From Alphaproteobacteria bacterium (GTDB taxonomy: Bacteria; Pseudomonadota; Alphaproteobacteria; RF32; CAG-239), in the NCBI GenBank assembly GCA_015062285.1, contig SUUY01000008.1, positions 1 to 53,788 on the forward strand: 53,788 nucleotides of DNA, given 5' to 3'. The notes beneath the pieces are model-generated. The model searched no databases. It was not told the origin of the DNA and worked only from the letters and a program-made list of their open reading frames with translations. Shown here piece after piece: positions 1 to 8,776 of the stretch (position 1 is its first letter; every line of letters starts with the position of its first letter). Position numbers and translations under genes: made by a program.

Positions 1-164
1 ATAACTACCTCACAGCTCTACCTCACCGCTCGGTACTCGGCGTTATAGTAAACTTATATCCCATTGTCAACACATTTTTGCAAAAAATTTTGCTTTTTTT
101 TATCTTTTCTTATAAACCTTTGAAAAACCACGTAAGAAAATATTGTGTAGCTATTCTTTTTTGC
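1..164. other. Left-edge stretch without a recognised gene
   Basis: Positions 1-48 are clearly richer in G and C than what follows; from about 60 onward the DNA is very AT-rich. Short open frames run through the first 60 bases but I recognise no protein. I tried to fold the reverse strand as the 5' half of a tRNA and the D arm did not pair. This may be the end of a repeat or of an upstream gene cut by the window edge. No thrS tail, the common infC neighbour, is visible. Confidence 0.3.
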
Positions 165-192
165 TTGAAAACTAATATTACTTTTGTATTAT
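165..192 (+). promoter_or_regulatory. Predicted sigma70 promoter for infC
   Basis: TTGAAA at 165-170 and TATTAT at 187-192 are separated by 16 bp. Transcription would begin near 199, leaving a leader of roughly 85-90 nt before infC. This is a by-eye prediction in AT-rich DNA, so chance matches are possible. Confidence 0.4.
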
Positions 193-218
193 GTGTAGCA
201 ACACAGATAAAAAAACAA

Positions 219-236
219 ATAGATTTGCGAATCTAT
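219..236 (+). promoter_or_regulatory. Hairpin in the infC leader
   Basis: A 7-bp stem (ATAGATT at 219-225 with AATCTAT at 230-236) closes a TGCG loop, between the predicted promoter and the infC ribosome binding site. It lies about 40 nt upstream of the AGGAGG. It could take part in translational control of infC or stabilise the leader; its function is inferred only from position. Confidence 0.35.
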
Positions 237-275
237 ATGATGTTTTGTGGAGAATTTTTTACTTTAAATATATAT

Positions 276-281
276 AGGAGG
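276..281 (+). promoter_or_regulatory. Shine-Dalgarno that fixes the AUA start of infC
   Basis: A perfect AGGAGG sits 5 nt before ATA at 287. It decides the infC start, because the frame holds no ATG, GTG or TTG between the in-frame TAG at 275 and TTG at 422, and the conserved IF3 N-domain is already encoded from about 330. Confidence 0.85.
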
Positions 282-286
282 CTACA

Positions 287-826
287 ATAGCAAGAGAGAG
301 TACAAATGCGTCAGTACGCGACGAAGATGGACCACGCATTAATGAAGAAATTAGAGTTAGAGAAGTTAGACTTATTGATGAAACCGGTGAAAACAGAGGA
401 ATCGTATCGATACAAGAAGCATTGAGAATCGCAGATGAAGCCGGTTTGGATTTGATAGAAATATCTCCGCAAGCTACACCTCCGGTATGTAAAGTTTTGG
501 ATTTTGGCAAATATAAATATGAAATGCAAAAACGCAAAGCTGAGGCCAAAAAGAATCAGAAAACTGTTGAAACTAAAGAATTAAAACTTCGTCCAATGAT
601 TGAAGCCCACGACTATGAAGTTAAGGTTAAACAAGCAAAGAAGTTTATTGCCGAGGGAAACAAAGTTAAATTTACAATGCGTTTTAAGGGACGTGAGCTT
701 AGTGCCAATGATATGGGCAAAAATGTGTTGATGCGTTTGCTTGATGATATGGAAAATGTTGCCAAGCTCGAATCGGAGCCGAAGCTCGAGGGCAAACAAA
801 TGATGATGATTGTCGCCCCATTGTAA
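287..826 (+). CDS. infC: Translation initiation factor IF-3, AUA start codon
   Basis: IF3 binds the 30S subunit, prevents premature 50S joining and proofreads the initiation codon. The product is 179 aa, the usual family length. The N-domain carries GPRINEEIRVREVRLID and EALRIADEAGLDLIEISP, followed by PPVCKVLDFGKYKYE, a lysine-rich linker and the C-domain (MRFKGRELS, KLEGKQMMMIVAP). I place the start at ATA 287, 5 nt after a perfect AGGAGG; a TTG start at 422 would delete half the N-domain. Non-AUG starts in infC are known (AUU in E. coli) and allow IF3 to repress its own synthesis, so the same logic is likely here. A terminator follows at once, and rpmI and rplT, its usual downstream partners, are absent. 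Confidence 0.95.
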   Translation: MARESTNASVRDEDGPRINEEIRVREVRLIDETGENRGIVSIQEALRIADEAGLDLIEISPQATPPVCKVLDFGKYKYEMQKRKAEAKKNQKTVETKELKLRPMIEAHDYEVKVKQAKKFIAEGNKVKFTMRFKGRELSANDMGKNVLMRLLDDMENVAKLESEPKLEGKQMMMIVAPL

Positions 827-849
827 GAAGACGATGGATTAACGAATCG

Positions 850-900
850 AAACCCCGACTAAGAATAAAATCTAAGTCGGGGTTTGTGTTTTTGTTTTTT
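850..900 (+). terminator. Rho-independent terminator of infC
   Basis: An 11-bp stem (850-860 AAACCCCGACT with 875-885 AGTCGGGGTTT) is followed by a T-rich run to 900. It ends the infC transcript 24 nt after the stop codon. Confidence 0.85.
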
Positions 901-911
901 ATGCTATCTGA

Positions 912-1259
912 CTAGGCATTAAGCGATATTTCTTCCCAAGTTGAAAGACCTATTTGGCTCCAGTCTAAAGGTATCTTATCGACAATATTCATATAAGTAT
1001 AGTAGCTGTCTTTGATGTTGTCCAAAATAGATTCAACAACAATTACCTCGCGAGATTTGCGAAGCTTATCTCTAATTTGCGGATTAATGTAATCTAAGAT
1101 AATTTTTTCTTCCGGTGAACGCACAAAAATCGCATGCTCAAAACCATCATACATTATTTGCGGTTTGCTGGGAGAATCCTTCTTGGCTTTAATGAAAAAA
1201 TACAAAACACCGGAGGAATCTTCGGCAATAGTATATTGTTTTTCGATCTCGTATTCCAT
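912..1259 (-). CDS. Small conserved protein, YDG family (paralogue of the protein at 53241-53555)
   Basis: 115 aa, no signal peptide or membrane segment, function unknown. By eye it aligns along most of its length with the 104-aa protein near the right end. Shared features are a Tyr-x-Ile start of the core, a Lys-rich stretch, Pro-x-x-Pro, the triplet YDG, Ala three or four residues later, Arg-Ser-x-Glu, an Ile-Asn pair, and a Glu-Val-x-Val-x-Glu strand. It has about 16 extra C-terminal residues (IPLDWSQIGLSTWEEISLNA). Its start lies 3 nt after the stop of the upstream gene, and its GAGGGGG ribosome binding site is built from the end of that gene, so the pair is co-transcribed and probably translationally coupled. 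The composition suggests a small mixed alpha/beta domain. Confidence 0.75.
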   Translation of the reverse strand: MEYEIEKQYTIAEDSSGVLYFFIKAKKDSPSKPQIMYDGFEHAIFVRSPEEKIILDYINPQIRDKLRKSREVIVVESILDNIKDSYYTYMNIVDKIPLDWSQIGLSTWEEISLNA

Positions 1260-1261
1260 CG

Positions 1262-1945
1262 CTATTTTCCCCCTCTAAACTTGTTTTGTTTTAAGTTAGC
1301 ACGATATCCTTCCATAAACTTATCAAAAGGACGTTCAACAATGAGCGTATTTTTTTCTTTATTAGTTGTTTGAGGCTCAGAAGAGTTGCTTAAAACAGCC
1401 TGTTGTCTATCTTTGCTTTCATTAATTTTTTTACTTCTTTCTTTGGCATCAGCAATGCTTTTTGCTCTTTCAATTTTTTCAGCAGTATTGTGCGAATCTT
1501 TAAATGAATTTTTAAGGGCATAACCAAAAACCCTAGCCATTTTTGTTTTGCGAAGAGAGTTCAACGTGTTGGCAGCAGCAGTAAAAGCCAAACCGGAAGT
1601 GGCAAGGAACAAAGTTGCATCTACTTTCTCAGATATCACCGCCGCACCAGTCCACGCCACTGTTGCCGCCCCCTGTGCAAGAGTACTCATGAATGGTGTT
1701 GAAAGAAGTTTTTTTAGCTTTGGATTGCTCATACCATTAACTAACGTTTGATATACACTTAATTTACCATCCTTAAAATAATTAAATGCTTCCCGAGCAA
1801 TTTCATCACTCATTTCAAGTTCTTTTTGTCTTCTTTTTTCGTCTTCTGAGATATTTCCAACTGATCCATTTTCAATAGATTTTTCAAAAGCCTCCAACTT
1901 GGCAGCTTGTTCTCCACTGGGATACACCTTAATTTCTTCACTCAT
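1262..1945 (-). CDS. Hypothetical protein with a central hydrophobic hairpin
   Basis: 227 aa, not recognised. The first ~75 residues and the last ~90 are highly charged. Between them is a stretch of small and hydrophobic residues (around STLAQGAATVAWTGAAV and ATLFLATSGLAFTAAAN) that could form two membrane helices or a buried helical hairpin. The ATG at 1945 is chosen over an upstream in-frame start at 1969 because AGGAG lies about 7 nt before it. It is the first gene of a two-gene operon with the YDG-family protein. The charged C-terminal tail is predicted to be largely disordered (by composition). Confidence 0.7.
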   Translation of the reverse strand: MSEEIKVYPSGEQAAKLEAFEKSIENGSVGNISEDEKRRQKELEMSDEIAREAFNYFKDGKLSVYQTLVNGMSNPKLKKLLSTPFMSTLAQGAATVAWTGAAVISEKVDATLFLATSGLAFTAAANTLNSLRKTKMARVFGYALKNSFKDSHNTAEKIERAKSIADAKERSKKINESKDRQQAVLSNSSEPQTTNKEKNTLIVERPFDKFMEGYRANLKQNKFRGGK

Positions 1946-2083
1946 CTTTTCTCTCCTGAGAATATTCACCTTTAATCTTATATTACATCTTTAGACAAAA
2001 TTTGTCAACCGGATTTCGTCAATAAGATACATATTGTAAATATTTTGCCATAAAATCATTAAATAAGCTTTAAAACACAAAAA

Positions 2084-2115
2084 AAGGAATGAAATCCTAC
2101 GGGATTTCATTCCTT
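2084..2115 (-). terminator. Terminator overlapping the end of the 184-aa gene
   Basis: A perfect 14-bp stem (2084-2097 with 2102-2115) has a 4-nt loop, with a T-run on the minus strand from the A-tract at 2079-2085. The stop codon of the leftward gene (2097-2099) lies inside the hairpin, so coding and termination signals share bases. Confidence 0.8.
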
Positions 2116-2651
2116 GCCTTTTTAGCCTTGTCAAGCATTATTCTATGCTCAGGATTGCCATATCCGAGTTTGATGCGACTTCCGGCACATTCAAATACAA
2201 GTTGGCAACCTTTTACATATCTTTGCCAGCCTTTTGACAGACTGTCGGCAACAAAAACATTATACTTTTTGCCGTCGAACAAATAAGCCTTGTAATTTCT
2301 GCCAGTATCAATCACGAAGCTTTGCTCTTTTTTCAGAAGATAGAGTTTGGTCGGTTTTTCTTTATCCTCGGAAAAATAAACAACCTTACCGGTCTGTTTG
2401 TTAATCACAAAATGAACAAATAATTGATTTCCCGGCCAAGACCCAATAGTTTTGCTATAAAAGCGGAAATACAATAAATTATCATTTTCGAAGTTCGGAG
2501 GACACCATTGGCGGTAATACTCACCATGATATTTGCTTACATTCCATAACTTCATACTGCTGTCAAAAAACAGGCAGTTTTTGGTTGAATATTCTTTCCA
2601 ACCTCTGTCTAACTCACTCTGAGGAGGACAGCTAACGATACGGTGTTTCAT
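2097..2651 (-). CDS. Hypothetical protein, 184 aa
   Basis: I do not recognise this family. The protein has no signal peptide or membrane span. It is rich in aromatic residues and Lys and reads as alternating short strands (for example FVHFVINKQTGKVVYF and YKAYLFDGKKYNVFVAD), which suggests a beta-rich fold. It has a few Cys residues (CPPQ near the N-terminus, WCPPNF near residue 49), but no clear metal motif. It stands alone between two short intergenic gaps, with no obvious ribosome binding site before its ATG. Its stop codon is embedded in a strong terminator. Amino-acid composition is like that of the neighbours, so there is no sign of recent transfer. Confidence 0.6.
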   Translation of the reverse strand: MKHRIVSCPPQSELDRGWKEYSTKNCLFFDSSMKLWNVSKYHGEYYRQWCPPNFENDNLLYFRFYSKTIGSWPGNQLFVHFVINKQTGKVVYFSEDKEKPTKLYLLKKEQSFVIDTGRNYKAYLFDGKKYNVFVADSLSKGWQRYVKGCQLVFECAGSRIKLGYGNPEHRIMLDKAKKARNEIP

Positions 2652-2737
2652 AATTATTTATTTTTTATATGTGTTTCTAATTTTGTCTATAATGTCAAAA
2701 TTTAAGAAAGTCAACAATTTTTTTATATACAGCAGTT

Positions 2738-5587
<2,850 letters not shown>

Positions 5588-5609
5588 AAAGCCCTCCAAA
5601 GAGGGCTTT
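5588..5609 (-). terminator. Terminator of the Bax-inhibitor-like gene
   Basis: A 9-bp stem (AAAGCCCTC 5588-5596 with GAGGGCTTT 5601-5609) and a 4-nt loop. On the minus strand it is followed by a run of Ts. It lies just past the stop at 5625. Confidence 0.85.
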
Positions 5610-5624
5610 ATAAAATTTTTATTT

Positions 5625-6350
5625 CTAGCGACGATCGCCCATGAAACGCATTAAATATATGAACATATTAATAAAATCCATATAAAGCGATAAGGCTCCG
5701 GCAACTGCCTTTTTGATGGCTATTTCATCATCATCGGCATCATAATACATTCTACGAATTTTTTGAGTATCAAATGCTGTCAATCCGATAAAAATTGCCA
5801 ACCCTAAAAGAGATAAAGCATAGTCAAGACCAGAACTTTGTAAAAAGATATTGACAATCATTGCAATGATAATACCCAGCAAACCCATAATCAAAAATGA
5901 TCCCATACCGGTTAGATCTTTTTTAGTGGTGTAGCCGTAGATACTCATAGCCCCAAATGTTCCGGCCGTAATCAAAAACACTCTGACTACGCTTGCTCCG
6001 GTATAGGCCAAAACAATCGGAGTTAAAGAAATTCCCATTGTTGCAGCATAAGCCCAAAACAATGTCTTTGCTTGAGATGCAGTTCCACTGGTAATAACCC
6101 AGCCAAACGCAAAAATCATAATCAGAGGAGCAATAAACATCAACCAGCCAAATCCTGATAAAGAAATTTGACCCTGCGGTGACATTGAGAAAAACAACTT
6201 AAGTAATGGAGTATTTGCCACCAAGTATGCAGTAAGAGCTGTAAGAGCAAGTCCGGCAGACATAAAATTGTATACTTTTACCATATACTGGCGCAAACCC
6301 AAATTAACTATCGGGGCAGCATTTGCACGAGAATAACTTCTTTCGATCAT
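5625..6350 (-). CDS. Bax inhibitor-1 family (BI-1/YccA-like) integral membrane protein
   Basis: 241 aa from the ATG at 6350, which has AAGGAAAA upstream. The open frame continues further upstream, but that part would run into the tRNA-Glu promoter. The protein has a short charged N-terminus (MIERSYSRANAAP) and about seven hydrophobic segments. Family signatures include VYNFMSAGLALTALTAY in the first helix, FDTQKIRRMYYDADDDE after the sixth, and LYMDFINMFIYLMRFMG at the C-terminus. Members are pH-sensitive Ca2+ leak channels in some bacteria or partners of the FtsH protease. The family call is secure; the exact role is not. Monocistronic, ended by its own terminator. Confidence 0.92.
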   Translation of the reverse strand: MIERSYSRANAAPIVNLGLRQYMVKVYNFMSAGLALTALTAYLVANTPLLKLFFSMSPQGQISLSGFGWLMFIAPLIMIFAFGWVITSGTASQAKTLFWAYAATMGISLTPIVLAYTGASVVRVFLITAGTFGAMSIYGYTTKKDLTGMGSFLIMGLLGIIIAMIVNIFLQSSGLDYALSLLGLAIFIGLTAFDTQKIRRMYYDADDDEIAIKKAVAGALSLYMDFINMFIYLMRFMGDRR

Positions 6351-6452
6351 TAGATTTTCCTTATAAATTAACCTTTCACTATAAATATAGGAAACAGTAA
6401 CACAAAAATCAACTACAATTAATTTTTTTAAGAATGTATATATAAAAAATCC

Positions 6453-6481
6453 TTGCATGTTAAAAAAAATTATATTATTAA
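6453..6481 (+). promoter_or_regulatory. Predicted promoter of tRNA-Glu
   Basis: TTGCAT at 6453-6458 and TATTAA at 6476-6481 with 17 bp between them, placing the start near 6488, 8 nt before the tRNA. Moderate match to sigma70 consensus. Confidence 0.45.
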
Positions 6482-6495
6482 GGTGTTGTTTTAAT

Positions 6496-6571
6496 GGTCC
6501 CATCGTCTAGCGGCCTAGGACGTCGCCCTCTCACGGCGAAAACGCGAGTTCGATTCTCGCTGGGATCACCA
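6496..6571 (+). tRNA. tRNA-Glu, anticodon CTC
   Basis: A 76-nt cloverleaf. The acceptor stem GGTCCCA (6496-6502) pairs with TGGGATC (6561-6567), and the CCA is encoded at 6569-6571. The anticodon stem TCGCC/GGCGA encloses loop CTCTCAC, with CTC at 6530-6532. The T-arm carries GTTCGAT. The CTC anticodon reads GAG; a TTC-reading tRNA-Glu is expected elsewhere in the genome. Confidence 0.96.
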
Positions 6572-6612
6572 ATACAGCAAAACCCGCCATAAAAGGCGGG
6601 TTTTGCTGTATT
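6571..6612 (+). terminator. Long perfect hairpin directly after tRNA-Glu
   Basis: An 18-bp perfect inverted repeat (6571-6588 with 6595-6612) around a 6-nt loop, beginning on the last base of the tRNA. Its core ACCCGCC-N6-GGCGGGTTTTG recurs at 6758-6781. It probably terminates tRNA-Glu. Confidence 0.8.
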
Positions 6613-6757
6613 GTGGTGTATCTCCGAGAAGCGAATTCGCAGTAGCGAGTTTGGGTTGAGGTTTCAGGCAGACGGGAGTATGCCGATGAGCGAAGCGAAG
6701 AAGCCGAAACAGGCGAGCATATAAAAGTGAGCCATTCGAGCTGGGATACAAAATATT
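6613..6757. other. GC-richer module between two similar terminators
   Basis: 145 bp that are visibly richer in GC than the surroundings. The module has internal pairing (GTTTC-A-GGC around 6661 with GCCGAAAC around 6703) and the palindrome GCGAATTCGC. Near its end, TTCGAGCTGGGATACAAAAT resembles the 3' end of the adjacent tRNA-Glu (TTCGATTCTCGCTGGGATCACCA), and both are followed by an ACCCGCC hairpin. It may be a structured small RNA, a tRNA-derived duplication or a short repeat element. A 61-aa open frame on the minus strand is not convincing as protein. Confidence 0.4.
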
Positions 6758-6784
6758 ACCCGCCCATTATGGCGGGTTTTGTTG
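6758..6784 (+). terminator. Second ACCCGCC terminator
   Basis: Stem ACCCGCC (6758-6764) with GGCGGGT (6771-6777), followed by TTTTG. Near-copy of the core of the hairpin at 6571-6612, so the 6613-6757 module is bracketed by matching terminators. Confidence 0.7.
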
Positions 6785-6829
6785 CACATAATAATACTCC
6801 CTAATCAATTAAGAAGCTAAAAATTTAAA

Positions 6830-6880
6830 TCGGCACTATGTTGTTATCTACATCACATGATAACATCGCCGACTTTTTTA
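6830..6880 (+). terminator. Two-part hairpin with T-run
   Basis: TCGGC (6830-6834) pairs with GCCGA (6868-6872), and inside it TGTTATC (6842-6848) pairs with GATAACA (6859-6865). TTTTTTATTT follows on the plus strand. There is no gene between it and the terminator at 6758, so it may end a short unrecognised transcript or act as a back-up terminator. Confidence 0.55.
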
Positions 6881-6915
6881 TTTACCACTTCTAAGATGTT
6901 TTTTCTACAAAACAC

Positions 6916-6953
6916 AAAAAAACAGAAGCGCTCTAAGACGCCTCTGTTTTTTT
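6916..6953. terminator. Bidirectional terminator
   Basis: AAAAAAACAGAAGCG (6916-6930) pairs with CGCCTCTGTTTTTTT (6939-6953) with a single A-C mismatch and an 8-nt loop. T-runs exist on both strands. It serves the leftward small-protein operon ending at 6964. Confidence 0.75.
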
Positions 6954-6963
6954 ACAATATTTG

Positions 6964-7098
6964 CTATTCTTGATGTTTTTTATTTTTGCGAGAAGAAATA
7001 TCAAGATATATTCCTATCACTACAGCCACAATGACAATAGCTATAACTATACCATAGATATAATCTACAATATAAACGTAATTTTCAACTGTTTTCAT
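6964..7098 (-). CDS. 44-aa single-span membrane protein
   Basis: A short reading frame with a clear design: about 16 N-terminal residues (MKTVENYVYIVDYIYG), one hydrophobic helix of small beta-branched residues (IVIAIVIVAVVIGIYL), then a strongly basic tail (SSRKNKKHQE). The positive tail after the helix predicts an N-out, C-in orientation. It lies 22 nt after a three-span membrane protein gene and is followed by a bidirectional terminator, so the two probably form one transcript. No ribosome binding site better than a weak GA-rich stretch is seen. Function unknown. Confidence 0.55.
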   Translation of the reverse strand: MKTVENYVYIVDYIYGIVIAIVIVAVVIGIYLDISSRKNKKHQE

Positions 7099-7120
7099 AT
7101 TTTCTGTAATTAAATATTAT

Positions 7121-7432
7121 TTATTTCTCTTTAGGTATTCCGGCAATATATCCTAATATAGTGCCAATTAAAAAACACGATATTGCTACTGTTTTTACCT
7201 CGTCATGCGGACATCCCAACAAAAAGATACCACACCAAACAGACAAGCCTATAAATATCGCAGCAACGACAAGAGGTGTTCCTACAAAAACACGATCTTT
7301 CACATGAGAAATAAATTCTTTAATGAAAGTTCCCGCTACATAGGCAAAAATAATAAAACCATTAAACCTGAGAATAGTAAGCCATCCTTGCGATATGACT
7401 TCCTCTGTAAATAGTGATAAATAATCTCCCAT
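7121..7432 (-). CDS. Small three-span membrane protein, unknown function
   Basis: 103 aa from the ATG at 7432; an upstream TTG at 7456 is possible and neither start has a good ribosome binding site. Hydrophobic segments lie around GWLTILRFNGFIIFAYVAG, VGTPLVVAAIFIGLSVWCG and VAISCFLIGTILGYIAG. The region between the first two is charged (KEFISHVKDR), and the protein ends in PKEK. No family recognised. First gene of a probable two-gene unit with the 44-aa membrane protein. Confidence 0.6.
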   Translation of the reverse strand: MGDYLSLFTEEVISQGWLTILRFNGFIIFAYVAGTFIKEFISHVKDRVFVGTPLVVAAIFIGLSVWCGIFLLGCPHDEVKTVAISCFLIGTILGYIAGIPKEK

Positions 7433-7507
7433 AATATAAAAATTTAAATCGTACAATTATATAATGTCGTACGGCATTATATTTGATTTTTATTAAAAGT
7501 AAAGTGC

Positions 7508-7522
7508 CTTGTCTCAGACAAG
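7508..7522 (-). terminator. Weak terminator after the PAS-GGDEF gene
   Basis: CTTGTC (7508-7513) pairs with GACAAG (7517-7522) around a 3-nt loop, with a T-rich minus-strand continuation. It lies about 45 nt past the stop at 7565. Confidence 0.4.
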
Positions 7523-7564
7523 CCAAATATCAAAATTATTAATTTATCTTGACCTTTATGATTG

Positions 7565-8650
7565 CTATCTTTCTTGACTGTATTTGATAGCTCTATTATC
7601 CGAATAGGATTGAGCTTCTTTGAGAGCCAAAATCGATTGCTCCATGAGTTTCTTGGCTGAGTGAGACGGTGATGGATAAGTGCTATATCCAATACTTGTC
7701 ACCAACTCATGAGTTGTGAAATTATCGCTTATGCCATCTTGCAGAATCGCTGTAATCTTGTTGATTTCCGTTTCAAGTTCATAAACATTTGTTATATTAG
7801 GTATCAACACCCAAAACGGATATTTTAATCCTCGAGCAACGGTATACGACTTTTTGAGGCTAAGCACCAAAGTGTTGGCCAGTTTCTTTAAAGCAAATTC
7901 TTCAAGGTGAAGTCTGCGAAAATCTTCTATATTATCAATACTTATTCCAATAACGGCAACTAAATTTCTGGGATATCCGGGATCTTTATAATTTTCATTA
8001 TTTACGGCCATTTGAACTCTGTCTTCAAACAAAAAGAAGTTTGGTAGTCCGGTAAGATCATCATACAAATTATTAAACAAACCGGTAACTTGATTGCGCT
8101 TATGCTCGCCAACCAATATAAATGAAAAATGTTCAGAATCAGGCAAATATATAGCTTGAACTTCTGTGGGCACAAACTTTCCTTTAACAGATTTGAAACG
8201 CACTTGTTGTTTTTTGCCGGAAGTAAGCATTTCTCCGATGTTTGATGTGAGGATACTCCATTCATCTTTATCTACCAAACTCAAAAACGGTTCGTTTGCT
8301 ATAGCCTTTACATTTTTTATATCAAGCAACTTTTGAGCTGTGTGATTTAAGTAAACAACTTTATCATCGCTTACAATAATTATTATACGTTCTGAACTTT
8401 CGAAAAAAATGTTGATGATGTCTTTAAGGTTTACATCAAAATCATGCCATAAATTCTTATATTCTTTTGATGATGATTCAGCAGACGGAATAGATGAATA
8501 TTCTTTTACTGCAATGGGATTTTCCAGTGTGTCCAAATCTATTCCATATTTTTTTGCATCTTCTAAAACAGACAGATCCGGTTTGGATTCCTTTTCCAAA
8601 TCGGAAGTTTCAATATTTTCTAAATCTAATGTGTCTATATTCATATTCAT
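7565..8650 (-). CDS. PAS protein with a degenerate GGDEF domain
   Basis: 361 aa. Residues 1-75 are acidic and probably flexible. Residues ~80-185 form a PAS-like sensor fold (SSERIIIIVSDDKVVYLNHTAQKLLDI). Residues ~195-358 match a GGDEF domain, opening with the family hallmark DDLTGLPN (197-204) and ending with TSIGYSTYP. The catalytic GG(D/E)EF loop is replaced by GLKYPFW at ~274-280, so both the glycines and the acidic pair that bind GTP and metal are missing. Diguanylate cyclase activity is therefore unlikely; a role as an effector or scaffold is inferred. No transmembrane segment. Divergently transcribed from a pseudokinase gene. Confidence 0.8.
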   Translation of the reverse strand: MNMNIDTLDLENIETSDLEKESKPDLSVLEDAKKYGIDLDTLENPIAVKEYSSIPSAESSSKEYKNLWHDFDVNLKDIINIFFESSERIIIIVSDDKVVYLNHTAQKLLDIKNVKAIANEPFLSLVDKDEWSILTSNIGEMLTSGKKQQVRFKSVKGKFVPTEVQAIYLPDSEHFSFILVGEHKRNQVTGLFNNLYDDLTGLPNFFLFEDRVQMAVNNENYKDPGYPRNLVAVIGISIDNIEDFRRLHLEEFALKKLANTLVLSLKKSYTVARGLKYPFWVLIPNITNVYELETEINKITAILQDGISDNFTTHELVTSIGYSTYPSPSHSAKKLMEQSILALKEAQSYSDNRAIKYSQER

Positions 8651-8776
8651 TTGTTATTTATCGTTATCATTATTAAAATTTAGTTCATAAATGAAACAAT
8701 GTCAAAATGTTTGTATTTTATTAATAATATTTGAATATACTATACTTATCTATGTTAACACGTGAAAGAATTCAAT

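Noticed and set aside
1..45. Possible partial tRNA on the minus strand at the left edge
   Set aside because: The sequence looked tRNA-like (GAGGTAGAGC), but the D-stem does not pair and position 8 is not T.
78..290. 70-aa open frame upstream of infC
   Set aside because: It overlaps the infC promoter, leader hairpin and ribosome binding site, and its Phe/Leu/Lys-rich composition reflects AT-rich DNA.
6566..6751. 61-aa minus-strand frame across the GC-richer module
   Set aside because: It begins and ends inside structured, terminator-flanked DNA, has no ribosome binding site, and overlaps the 3' end of tRNA-Glu.
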